From: Legionella sp.
GTDB taxonomy: Bacteria > Pseudomonadota > Gammaproteobacteria > Legionellales > Legionellaceae
Assembly: GCA_031291115.1 (NCBI GenBank)
Contig: JARLJQ010000014.1
Location: 1-43,610, forward strand
DNA: 43,610 nucleotides
Reading direction: 5' to 3'
Shown piece after piece: positions 1 through 6,573 of the stretch. Within the stretch, counting starts at the first letter, position 1. Each line of letters begins with the position of its first letter. Position numbers and translations under genes: made by a program. The notes under the pieces are model-generated. The model was not told where the DNA came from, made no database searches, and saw only the letters and a program-made list of their open reading frames with translations.

Positions 1-66
1 ACAAATTTTTTAAGTAAAGCTCCATTGATAACTTCCCCATAAAAATTGTCCCTTATAATTTTTTTA

Positions 67-138
67 TTTCGGTAACATTAGTTATGAGGCAACGAATCTA
101 AAATTTCCTGGTTTCGGTAACATTACTTATGAGGCAAC
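67..138. promoter_or_regulatory. 27-bp direct repeat pair upstream of the first gene
   Basis: Positions 67-93 and 112-138 carry the same 27-base sequence with one mismatch (it begins TTTCGGTAACATTA and ends TATGAGGCAAC). The two copies are in the same orientation, 45 bp apart start to start, and about 105 bp before the ATG of the small gene at 242. Two near-identical direct repeats at a spacing close to four helical turns suggest a regulator binding site, but no known operator was recognised and they could be part of a dispersed repeat cut by the window edge. Confidence 0.35.
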
Positions 139-241
139 TCGCTAGAACTTTCTGTATAAATTTATATCTAAATGAGGTCTATAATTAGACGTTATGAGCA
201 TGAAATTTTTTCAGGCTGACTTATTTATAAGGATTTACACT

Positions 242-517
242 ATGGATACTGGAAATTTAAAAAATGCCTTGAATGAAACAAAAGAAAAAACAGGAAAAAT
301 TTATTCTGATGTTAAGGACAAATTAGAAGAAACTGGTGAACAAATAAAGGATAAAGCTGAAGAATTACTAGAGGAAGGTCGAGAAAAGCTGGTTAATTTG
401 GAGGAATACGCCTCTGAGTATGAAGAGCTCGTAATAAATAAAGTACGAGAAAGACCTCTGACTTCTTTATTGGTGGCGGCAGGAGTTGGTTTTTTACTTT
501 CAAAATTATTGAAGTAA
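242..517 (+). CDS. DUF883/YqjD-ElaB-like membrane-anchored small protein
   Basis: A 91-aa protein with a long charged amphipathic helix (residues about 5-70, rich in K and E, with alternating KDKLEE/KDKAEE patterns) and one C-terminal hydrophobic segment (TSLLVAAGVGFLLSKLL). That is the architecture of the ElaB/YqjD/DUF883 family of tail-anchored inner-membrane proteins, described in enterobacteria as stationary-phase, ribosome-associated proteins. The ATG at 242 is chosen because AAGGA lies 8 nt upstream; a longer frame from 194 lacks a good ribosome site and would add an unrelated hydrophobic stretch. A DUF3309 gene follows on the same strand 112 bp later. Family assignment is by architecture and composition, so the ribosome role is only family knowledge. 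Confidence 0.75.
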   Translation: MDTGNLKNALNETKEKTGKIYSDVKDKLEETGEQIKDKAEELLEEGREKLVNLEEYASEYEELVINKVRERPLTSLLVAAGVGFLLSKLLK

Positions 518-629
518 ACGAACTAATTAAAAAAGCCAAACAGAAGGAATTGGATTGGGGTGCTGAAAAATCTCTAATCAAGATCAAGGTTGGGACAAAT
601 AGACTAGCCTTGATAAAGGGAGTTTAAAG

Positions 630-782
630 ATGAATATAATTACATTGCTTTTAGTGGTCATTATATTAGTCGCTTTATTGCCTGCATGGCCATACAGTAT
701 GGGTTGGGGATATTATCCTAGTGGCGCAGGGCTTGTTCTTCTCATACTTTTGGTTATTTTACTAGCTCGAGGCAGACCTTAA
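630..782 (+). CDS. DUF3309 family small membrane protein
   Basis: A 50-aa peptide with two hydrophobic segments around a central LPAWPYSMGWGYYPSG motif and ending in LLARGRP. The order LP-x-WPYS-x-GWGY-x-PSG-x-GL is characteristic of DUF3309 proteins, which are around 50 aa and of unknown function, often beside general-stress genes. The ribosome site is GGGAG at 619-623, 6 nt before the ATG. The stop codon touches the decayed repeat copy that begins near 781. The gene is in the same orientation as the DUF883-like gene and may be co-transcribed with it. Confidence 0.8.
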   Translation: MNIITLLLVVIILVALLPAWPYSMGWGYYPSGAGLVLLILLVILLARGRP

Positions 783-875
783 ACTAAGGCCACTTCTGGA
801 TTAAGGGAGCAATTAGATCCAGTCTCTACCTTGATCCGTTTGTGCTGAGGAGGGGCAATAGCGACTCTTCGAAGT
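781..875 (+). mobile_element. decayed copy of the 206-bp MITE-like element
   Basis: The segment aligns with the left half of the intact element at 4386-4605: a CCAGTTCTGGATAAGG-like end (here CCACTTCTGGATTAAGG), then AGATCCAGTCTCTACC, the GATCCGTT-GTGCTGAGGAGG arm and the CAATAGCGAC-TCTTCGAAG stem. The right half, including the inner hairpin complement and the right terminal repeat, is missing or unrecognisable, so this is a truncated remnant. It lies between two convergent genes. Confidence 0.75.
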
Positions 876-920
876 ATCTGCCGCTCCTTTGCTCAATAGT
901 ATAAATATCAGTTGAAGCAA

Positions 921-1097
921 TTATTTCCTCCCAGAGCCGCCAGAATTTTTACCTCCACCATCTTGTTTATTCACCGTTGACCAAGCACGACGTTCTGCCT
1001 CATTATGAGAAATTCCTTTTTTTTCATATCCTTTTTCGATATGTTCCGCCTTTCTCTTTTGTTTGTCAGTATATTTTGATTTATCTCCCTGAGTCAT
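921..1097 (-). CDS. small GDKSKYTDKQKRKAEHIE-type protein (often labelled plasmid stabilisation protein)
   Basis: A 58-aa, strongly basic and hydrophilic protein. The N-terminal block GDKSKYTDKQKRKAEHIE, the middle ERRAWSTVNK and the Gly/Lys/Ser tail (GGGKNSGGSGRK) are the hallmarks of a widespread family of very small proteins commonly annotated as plasmid stabilisation protein, although no experiment that I know of supports that role. The start at 1097 has AGGAG 7 nt upstream; an extended frame from 1124 would add nine residues with no ribosome site. It is convergent with the DUF3309 gene. Members of this family often sit with other small stress genes, which fits here. Confidence 0.7.
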   Translation of the reverse strand: MTQGDKSKYTDKQKRKAEHIEKGYEKKGISHNEAERRAWSTVNKQDGGGKNSGGSGRK

Positions 1098-1255
1098 TTT
1101 TAGCTCCTTATAAAACCAGACCATATGTTTTATTTTAGTACAGTTGTTGGAGATTTTCTATTTTAGTTCTAATCCTTGAGTCTCTGTTTGCAGAAAATTT
1201 GCTAAGCCTTGGGTTAAAATATATGATGCTTTAATTCAAATACAGGAGGTTAATT

Positions 1256-1462
1256 ATGAATGGATTTTCATTTAAAACGGGTGCATTCGTTTTTGCACTC
1301 TTAGCTGTTTCATCGGTATTTGCAGCCAGTACAGCTACTGATACAAATAATACAAAGATGTTTCATGCTAAGTTGGGTTGTATGTCCTGTCATCAGGGAG
1401 AGGCTATCCAAACCGATAAACACTCAAAGAAAACTCAGGACAATCTGCGTCATCAAAAATAG
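1256..1462 (+). CDS. small exported protein with one CxxCH haem-binding motif
   Basis: A 68-aa protein with a signal peptide (FVFALLAVSSVFAAS, cleavage probable near residue 24), then a short mature part with a single CMSCH motif, the covalent haem-c attachment pattern, and a His/Lys-rich tail. An AGGAGG ribosome site is 6 nt upstream of the ATG. It is shorter than class I cytochromes c (about 80-100 residues) and lacks an obvious axial Met, so it could be a mini-cytochrome, a truncated domain or a protein where CxxCH binds metal. The next gene starts 9 nt after its stop, so the two are almost certainly one transcript. Confidence 0.6.
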   Translation: MNGFSFKTGAFVFALLAVSSVFAASTATDTNNTKMFHAKLGCMSCHQGEAIQTDKHSKKTQDNLRHQK

Positions 1463-1471
1463 TGACCACTT

Positions 1472-3481
1472 ATGCAATTTAAGATTTATTCCTTAATAGG
1501 GTTTTGTTTCTTGTTTTGGGGAGAGGTGCAGGCCGCTTCACCTCTTAATTTATCGTCAGTTTTGGATAATAAAGGGTTTAGATCCAGTCTCTACCTTGAG
1601 CCGTTCGGGCTGAGAAGGAGCAATAGCGACGTCTCGAAGCATTTGCACCAAGACTATAACCCTGTGCGAATGCTTCGAGACGGCGTAAATGCCTCCTCAG
1701 CACGAACGATTCTGCGAGAGGTTGTAGATCTAATCGTTCTTTTATCCAGAACTGACGTTAATTTACCTTCTTTAAATTATGAAATCACGCAAAAAAATGT
1801 GCACACTCACGTGAATTTTTTAAGCTCTGATCTCCTGGAAGGGCGCCTTACGGGTACTATAGGAGAGCAGCTGGCTACGCAATATATAGCTACGTTATTT
1901 CGCCATTTAGGGCTGGAACCTGCTGGCGATAATGGGACATTCTTTCAAGAGTTTAGTTTTACGTCTGGGGTCTCTCTGGGAAAAAATAATGCTTTGAGGG
2001 TGAATCAACAAGGCGTGATAAAGACCCTCATATTGAATCAAGACTGGCGACCACTCGCGTTCTCGGATACGATTTCTTTTGAAAGCAATACACTTGTCTT
2101 TGTAGGTTATGGCATCACTGCTCCTGCCTTGGGCAAGATACCTGCTTATAATTCCTATAAAGACCTCAATGTAACGAATAAATGGGTCGTAGTATGGCCT
2201 TATACACCAGACAAAATATCAACGGAGCAAGGGCGGCAGTTAAGCCAATATTCCTCTGTGCGTTATAAGGCATTTACCGCTAAAGCGCATGGCGCTAAAG
2301 GGATTATTTTTCTCAGTAATAAATTAATCCCACTGTCCTCCGATACTTCATTATCTGGTTCAGGAATCGTTGCTTTATCTATTAAAAGCAATGCATTAGA
2401 TCGGAAGGACTCAATGCAGGAAGGACAAGCCTTTGATGACTTCAAAATAAGCGGTCAAACAGATATTGAAAAAAACATCCAACACGGTCGTAACGTCCTG
2501 GCTAAATTGAGATTTGGTGCACCTCAGGCACCACTTATCGTTGTGGGTGCGCACGTTGATCATTTAGGGCGTGGTCAATTAAGTGGTTCGCGTGCGCGTG
2601 ATGAGGAGCACGGAATGATTCACTCAGGTGCTGATGATAATGCCTCAGGAGTCGCTAGTGTTTTGGAAGCCGCAGCTAAATTAAGTAATTTAAAAGCAAA
2701 AGGCATGCTTTATGGAAGCAAGGATATTTTATTTGCTGCTTGGTCTGGAGAGGAGTTTGGCATTCTTGGTTCGACGCATTGTGTAAAAAAATTGATGGGA
2801 GTTGCTCCTAATAAATTGTTGCGCCCAACGGTGGATACCGCCATTAATCTGGATATGGTCGGACACTTACGAAAAAGTTTGGCTCTGCAAGGAACGGGCT
2901 CTAGCACTGATTGGTCCAAATTAATTAAGCAGGCTCAAATAAAACATCCTATTAAATTCATTACCCAAAAAGATCCCTATTTACCCACTGATTCAACAGC
3001 ATTTTATGTTCAAGGAGTTCCTACACTGAATTTGTTCACCGGAGCGCATGATGAATATCATACGCCACGTGATAAGCCTGAAACATTAAATTATGCAGGT
3101 ATTAAAATCATCTCAGAACTGTTGGTTTCACTTGTCATTGAGATTGAAAAAAATCCTGAGCTAATCGCTTATAATGAAGTCCCCAGAATTCGTACCCGCA
3201 CGGAGCGTGAGTTGAACATTTATTTGGGGACCATTCCTGATTACACAAGCTCTGATCATGTGGGTGTAGCTATTTCTGGCGTGGCAAAAAGCTCGCCAGC
3301 AGAACAGGCAGGTCTTTTACCGCATGATGTGATTGTTGAGTTAGCAGGAAAGAGCATTCATGATATTTATGATTACACCTTTGCTTTAAATGCCTTGTAT
3401 GTTAATAAGCCAGTGAAGCTTGTCGTACTGCGCGGGCAGAAAAAAAAGGTGTTAACTATTGTCGCTCGGTATCGAGATTAG
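1472..3481 (+). CDS. M28 family zinc aminopeptidase with C-terminal PDZ domain, carrying an in-frame mobile-element insertion
   Basis: A 669-aa exported metallopeptidase expected to remove N-terminal residues from peptides in the periplasm or outside the cell. A signal peptide occupies residues 1-22. Residues 28-98 are encoded by a MITE-like insertion (separate entry). A PA-like region follows at about 200-310. The M28 catalytic domain has its zinc ligands and catalytic acids in order: GAHVDH (H361), GADDN (D388), WSGEE (E427/E428), LDMVG (D461) and EYHTPRD (H530). Residues about 585-669 form a PDZ domain (GVAISGVAKSSPAEQAG, LAGKSIHD). Without the insertion the leader would run straight into LPSLNYEITQ, the normal start of such a domain. 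All key catalytic residues are kept, so activity is plausible. It lies 9 nt behind the CxxCH gene. Confidence 0.88.
   Translation: MQFKIYSLIGFCFLFWGEVQAASPLNLSSVLDNKGFRSSLYLEPFGLRRSNSDVSKHLHQDYNPVRMLRDGVNASSARTILREVVDLIVLLSRTDVNLPSLNYEITQKNVHTHVNFLSSDLLEGRLTGTIGEQLATQYIATLFRHLGLEPAGDNGTFFQEFSFTSGVSLGKNNALRVNQQGVIKTLILNQDWRPLAFSDTISFESNTLVFVGYGITAPALGKIPAYNSYKDLNVTNKWVVVWPYTPDKISTEQGRQLSQYSSVRYKAFTAKAHGAKGIIFLSNKLIPLSSDTSLSGSGIVALSIKSNALDRKDSMQEGQAFDDFKISGQTDIEKNIQHGRNVLAKLRFGAPQAPLIVVGAHVDHLGRGQLSGSRARDEEHGMIHSGADDNASGVASVLEAAAKLSNLKAKGMLYGSKDILFAAWSGEEFGILGSTHCVKKLMGVAPNKLLRPTVDTAINLDMVGHLRKSLALQGTGSSTDWSKLIKQAQIKHPIKFITQKDPYLPTDSTAFYVQGVPTLNLFTGAHDEYHTPRDKPETLNYAGIKIISELLVSLVIEIEKNPELIAYNEVPRIRTRTERELNIYLGTIPDYTSSDHVGVAISGVAKSSPAEQAGLLPHDVIVELAGKSIHDIYDYTFALNALYVNKPVKLVVLRGQKKKVLTIVARYRD
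1546..1765 (+). mobile_element. MITE-like element inserted in frame in the M28 peptidase gene
   Basis: The element (about 1553-1758) has imperfect terminal inverted repeats (CGTCAGTTTTGGATAA on the left, TTATCCAGAACTGACG on the right) and a long internal hairpin (GTCTCGAAGCATT paired with AATGCTTCGAGAC; outer arms near 1605 and 1695). It is flanked by identical TAATTTA copies at 1546-1552 and 1759-1765, a target-site duplication. Element plus one duplication is 213 bp, exactly 71 codons without a stop, so the host gene stays open. It is highly similar to the intact copy at 4386-4605. Confidence 0.85.
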
Positions 3482-3665
3482 TGAATTTTAATACATCAAT
3501 CTCGGGATGTTGTTATTGGTGTGACTGATTTTCGGGCTTTACCGCCCAGCCTATACTCATGATTGCTTTTGCTAAACTGTTTCGCTAACATGATGTCCCG
3601 GACGAATATTCTCCTTGAGAATCTCGAATCTATATTTGTAAATTAGTAAAAAAGGAATTTTCTAA

Positions 3666-4388
3666 ATGAAACAGTTCAAGCTTTTTGCATCCCTTGTTGT
3701 CAGTGCGTCCTTACTTCCAGCGATTACTTTTGCTTCTGTTCCCTCTAAAGATGCGGCCATTGCTGTAGTCTATGATTGGACAGGCTTTTATGCAGGCCTT
3801 AATGCAGGACTTGTGAGTCATACGATGAAGATTACAGACAATCAGGCCACATCGTTTAACTCCACTATGGAACAAGTCTCAAATCCTAAATTTACCGGTG
3901 GATTACAAGCTGGATATCGTCGTCAACTGGATATGAGCAGAGTTTCTGGTGTCTATGGTTTGGAGTTTAGTGTTGATTTTGCAGACGCTGAATTTAAAAA
4001 AGAATACGGCTCACCATTTGCCCTATATCAATTACGTTCAAAAAACACGTTAAATAATACTTATTTACTGGAGTTAATGGGTGGTATCGCTGCCAACAGA
4101 ACTTTATTATTTTTAGCAGCGGGCGTTTCATGGGCTAATATCACCGGTCGGATGACTAATATTGGCGGCATTCCTTATTTTGATGCATTTAAGGTTAATA
4201 AAAATCCTGTAGGCACAGCGATTGGGGGCGGTATTGAATATGCATTTAACCAAAAACTCTCTGCTCGCCTCAAGGTTGATGTCATCATACCTAATTCATA
4301 CACTGCTACAGATAATCTGGATAATAAATATCAGATAACCAATAACATCGTACAAGGTGTGTTTGGGGTTAACTATAGATTTGGATAA
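3666..4388 (+). CDS. outer-membrane beta-barrel protein (Omp25/LomR-like porin family)
   Basis: A 240-aa protein with a signal peptide (residues 1-23, ending ITFAS) followed by DWTGFYAGLNAGL, the typical first strand of small eight-stranded outer-membrane barrels. Alternating aromatic and hydrophobic strands recur (FTGGLQAGYRRQLDM, GVYGLEFSVDF, YLLELMGGIAANRTLLFLAAGVSWA, AIGGGIEYAFNQKLSARLKVDV), and the C-terminus GVNYRFG resembles an outer-membrane sorting signal. The role is probably structural, adhesive or porin-like, and no substrate can be inferred. Its stop codon lies inside the left target-site duplication of a MITE-like element, so the insertion landed on the stop without changing the product. 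The ribosome site is AAGGAA, about 8 nt before the ATG. Confidence 0.75.
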   Translation: MKQFKLFASLVVSASLLPAITFASVPSKDAAIAVVYDWTGFYAGLNAGLVSHTMKITDNQATSFNSTMEQVSNPKFTGGLQAGYRRQLDMSRVSGVYGLEFSVDFADAEFKKEYGSPFALYQLRSKNTLNNTYLLELMGGIAANRTLLFLAAGVSWANITGRMTNIGGIPYFDAFKVNKNPVGTAIGGGIEYAFNQKLSARLKVDVIIPNSYTATDNLDNKYQITNNIVQGVFGVNYRFG

Positions 4389-4605
4389 ATTAACGCCAGT
4401 TCTGGATAAGGGAGCTATTAGATCCCGTCTCTACCGTGATCCGTTCGTGCTGAGGAGGAGCAATAGCGACGTCTCGAAGCATTTGCGCCAAGACTATAAC
4501 CCTGTGCGAATGCTTCGAGACGGCGTAAACGCCTCCTCAGCACGAACGGTTTTGTGGGAGGAAGTAGATCTTGTGGATTCCTTATCCAGAACTGGCGTTA
4601 AATTA
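4386..4605 (+). mobile_element. intact MITE-like element with 19-bp terminal inverted repeats
   Basis: The element runs from about 4393 to 4598. The left end ACGCCAGTTCTGGATAAGG is the exact reverse complement of the right end CCTTATCCAGAACTGGCGT. TAAATTA occurs at both flanks (4386-4392 and 4599-4605), giving a 7-bp AT-rich target-site duplication. Internally it folds as an outer stem (GTTCGTGCTGAGGAGG with CCTCCTCAGCACGAAC) and an inner stem (CGTCTCGAAGCATT with AATGCTTCGAGACG) around a loop of about 25 nt. It encodes no transposase, so it would need a partner IS acting in trans. One frame is open through the whole element and gives nearly the same peptide as in the M28 gene. Confidence 0.88.
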
Positions 4606-4673
4606 TAGTGATTTTTGCGTTGCAACAGCCGTTGCAGCATGCACTACAGATTAATAATCTAAAAGGGATTTTT

Positions 4674-6095
4674 ATGAAAAGTCTATCTAAAGTATTTGCT
4701 TGTCTGCTGATTGCTCTTCCTTTGAGGATTGGCTCCTCATTCGCTGATAATCAGACAGCCCAACTGAGCCCGGTGTTACCCGCGGCAGGAGTGCCTTTTC
4801 GGGTACTTATTGAAAAGGCTAATTTCATCTTGCCTAAAGGATTTCATTCCGGTCAGGTAGGGCAATATAAAGGACTTTGGATCTTTATTTCCGGAAGTAC
4901 CATAGGCTTGCATGGCTTTGGAGCGGATCCCTTTCCACGGGCAGCGCTCAATAAAAGTATTTATGTAGTAAATCCAGCTACAGGCCAAGTCAGCTCACGT
5001 TTATTAACTGACCCAAGCTCAGGTTTGTCCCAGCAGCAAATTGATACTCTGGCCGTGATAAGCCCTGAAGGCTATCAGGAAAATAATACACTTTATCTGG
5101 CTGGTGGCTACGGTATTGATTCGAATACGGGTGCTTATGGAACCAAGCCCGTATTTACTGCGATTAATTTGCCGGGAATTGTTGATTGGGTAACTCAGCC
5201 TGGGAATCCTAATCATTCGGTAGTTAAAAATATTCGCCAGATTTATAATCCGATATTCCAGATAACGGGTGGAAAAATGGCGAAATTAGGTAACCTGACG
5301 CAGCTTGTGTTTGGGCAAAATTTTACAGGTGTTTATACCGATAACAGTAATGGCGAGTACAGTCAGCAAATACGGCAATTTGAGATTAAAGATTCTGGTG
5401 GTCAGTTTTACGTTGATGTGCATGATCCACAGCCGTTTAATCCTAATCCTAATTACAGACGTCGTGATCTTAATATTATTCCAACGATATTAAATAGTAA
5501 CAATCAGTTAAAATATGGTTTAGTTGCTTTCGCAGGTGTGTTTACCCTCACTACTGGTGTTTGGACAGTGCCCGTTGTTATTAATGACAAGGGAACTCCA
5601 AGCATGGCTAACCCTAATTTACCAACGACGTTTAAGCAGGCAATGAATCATTACGCCGCTGCCACTACAAGTTTGTACTCTCGAAAATCCATGAGTATGT
5701 ATAACCTCTTTTTTGGTGGTATTTCTTACGGTTATTTTTCTGGAGGAGTGTTTCAGACGAATAGTGAAATTCCATTTATCAATCAAGTAACTACGATAAA
5801 AATGGATAATAATGGCCAATTTACACAATATTTAATGGCTGATCAATATCCTCTAATCCTCTCAACAAAGGTTAATGCTGGAAATCCTTTGCTTTTTGGT
5901 GCTGGGGCATATTTTATAGCAAGTAATATCTTACAATATCCAAATTCGGTGATTAGTTTGGATACGATACGCAAGCCTACTGTTATTGGTTATATTGTTG
6001 GTGGCATACAAAGCACCATGCAAAATACATCAACCATGGCTGATTCATCTGCTTCGCCTTATGTATTTAAAGTGACTTTAGTACCAACGGCATAA
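4674..6095 (+). CDS. secreted protein of unknown function
   Basis: A 473-aa protein with a signal peptide (FACLLIALPLRIGSSFA, cleavage near residue 25). The mature part is rich in Gly, Asn, Tyr and Thr with recurring beta-strand-like blocks (GLWIFISGSTIGLHGFG, NNTLYLAGGYGID, GKMAKLGNLTQLVFGQNFTG, YNLFFGGISYGYFSGG, PTVIGYIVGGIQST). This resembles the blades of a beta-propeller or Kelch-like fold, but no signature repeat was confirmed. No catalytic motif or transmembrane segment after the leader was seen. The start at 4674 is chosen because AAAAGGGA lies 6 nt upstream and directly precedes the leader; the frame extends upstream to 4608 without a ribosome site. A short inverted repeat follows the stop. 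It is likely periplasmic or extracellular. Confidence 0.7.
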   Translation: MKSLSKVFACLLIALPLRIGSSFADNQTAQLSPVLPAAGVPFRVLIEKANFILPKGFHSGQVGQYKGLWIFISGSTIGLHGFGADPFPRAALNKSIYVVNPATGQVSSRLLTDPSSGLSQQQIDTLAVISPEGYQENNTLYLAGGYGIDSNTGAYGTKPVFTAINLPGIVDWVTQPGNPNHSVVKNIRQIYNPIFQITGGKMAKLGNLTQLVFGQNFTGVYTDNSNGEYSQQIRQFEIKDSGGQFYVDVHDPQPFNPNPNYRRRDLNIIPTILNSNNQLKYGLVAFAGVFTLTTGVWTVPVVINDKGTPSMANPNLPTTFKQAMNHYAAATTSLYSRKSMSMYNLFFGGISYGYFSGGVFQTNSEIPFINQVTTIKMDNNGQFTQYLMADQYPLILSTKVNAGNPLLFGAGAYFIASNILQYPNSVISLDTIRKPTVIGYIVGGIQSTMQNTSTMADSSASPYVFKVTLVPTA

Positions 6096-6100
6096 TGATA

Positions 6101-6136
6101 CCGTCATCCTTGCTACGTTTTGGATGACGGATTTTC
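6101..6136 (+). terminator. hairpin after the secreted-protein gene
   Basis: CCGTCATCC at 6101-6109 pairs perfectly with GGATGACGG at 6122-6130 around a 12-nt loop, followed by ATTTTCC. It lies 6 bp after the stop codon and between convergent genes, so it may terminate transcription from both sides. The GTCATCC core also occurs in the palindromic repeats at 12861 and 35375, so it could be a reduced copy of that repeat. Confidence 0.55.
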
Positions 6137-6148
6137 CTCGACGGGATG

Positions 6149-6526
6149 CTATGACTGACAACTAATGCTTATCCCCGAGTCATTCGCTTTGTCATTGTGC
6201 TCTTGTGGATTCAGAGCCTCAATTAAGTCTATTACGGTTTGGTTAATTTTGTCATGAATGAGTAATGCCTGTTTGTGTTCTGATTTGTCAAGCATTGTGG
6301 TTTTTTCTATTGTGCTTCTAATCTCAGGTAAATAGTTTTTTGTGGCATTTGCTAAGATATCGAGTGCCAACGGTTGATTCGTTACTATTAATTTAAGAGT
6401 CCTTGTGACAGCGGAGGTAAATGAAGAGAATTGTTCAAACTCATCTTCCATGGGGATTAGTAAATCTGCCAGCTCTCCAGCATCTTCAAATAGTTGTTTA
6501 GCCAATCTAGAGCTATTGTTATTCAT
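6149..6526 (-). CDS. small acidic helical protein of unknown function
   Basis: A 125-aa protein, acidic and predicted mostly helical, with no signal peptide, membrane segment or known motif. AAGGAATCG a few nt upstream of the ATG supports the start. It lies 47 bp downstream of the toxin-type cyclase on the same strand and is probably co-transcribed. Small acidic helical proteins beside translocated toxins are often chaperones, but such chaperones usually lie upstream or carry other features, so that role is only a guess. Confidence 0.6.
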   Translation of the reverse strand: MNNNSSRLAKQLFEDAGELADLLIPMEDEFEQFSSFTSAVTRTLKLIVTNQPLALDILANATKNYLPEIRSTIEKTTMLDKSEHKQALLIHDKINQTVIDLIEALNPQEHNDKANDSGISISCQS

Positions 6527-6573
6527 AAGTACGATTCCTTAAAATTTCATTTTATTCAGTTAATGCTTATACA

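Noticed and set aside
393..587. 64-aa minus-strand frame overlapping the DUF883-like gene
   Set aside because: It overlaps a well-supported gene and lacks a ribosome site or recognisable composition.
4357..4608. 83-aa open frame over the end of the beta-barrel gene and the MITE
   Set aside because: It is simply the frame through the mobile element; no ribosome site and no independent protein features.
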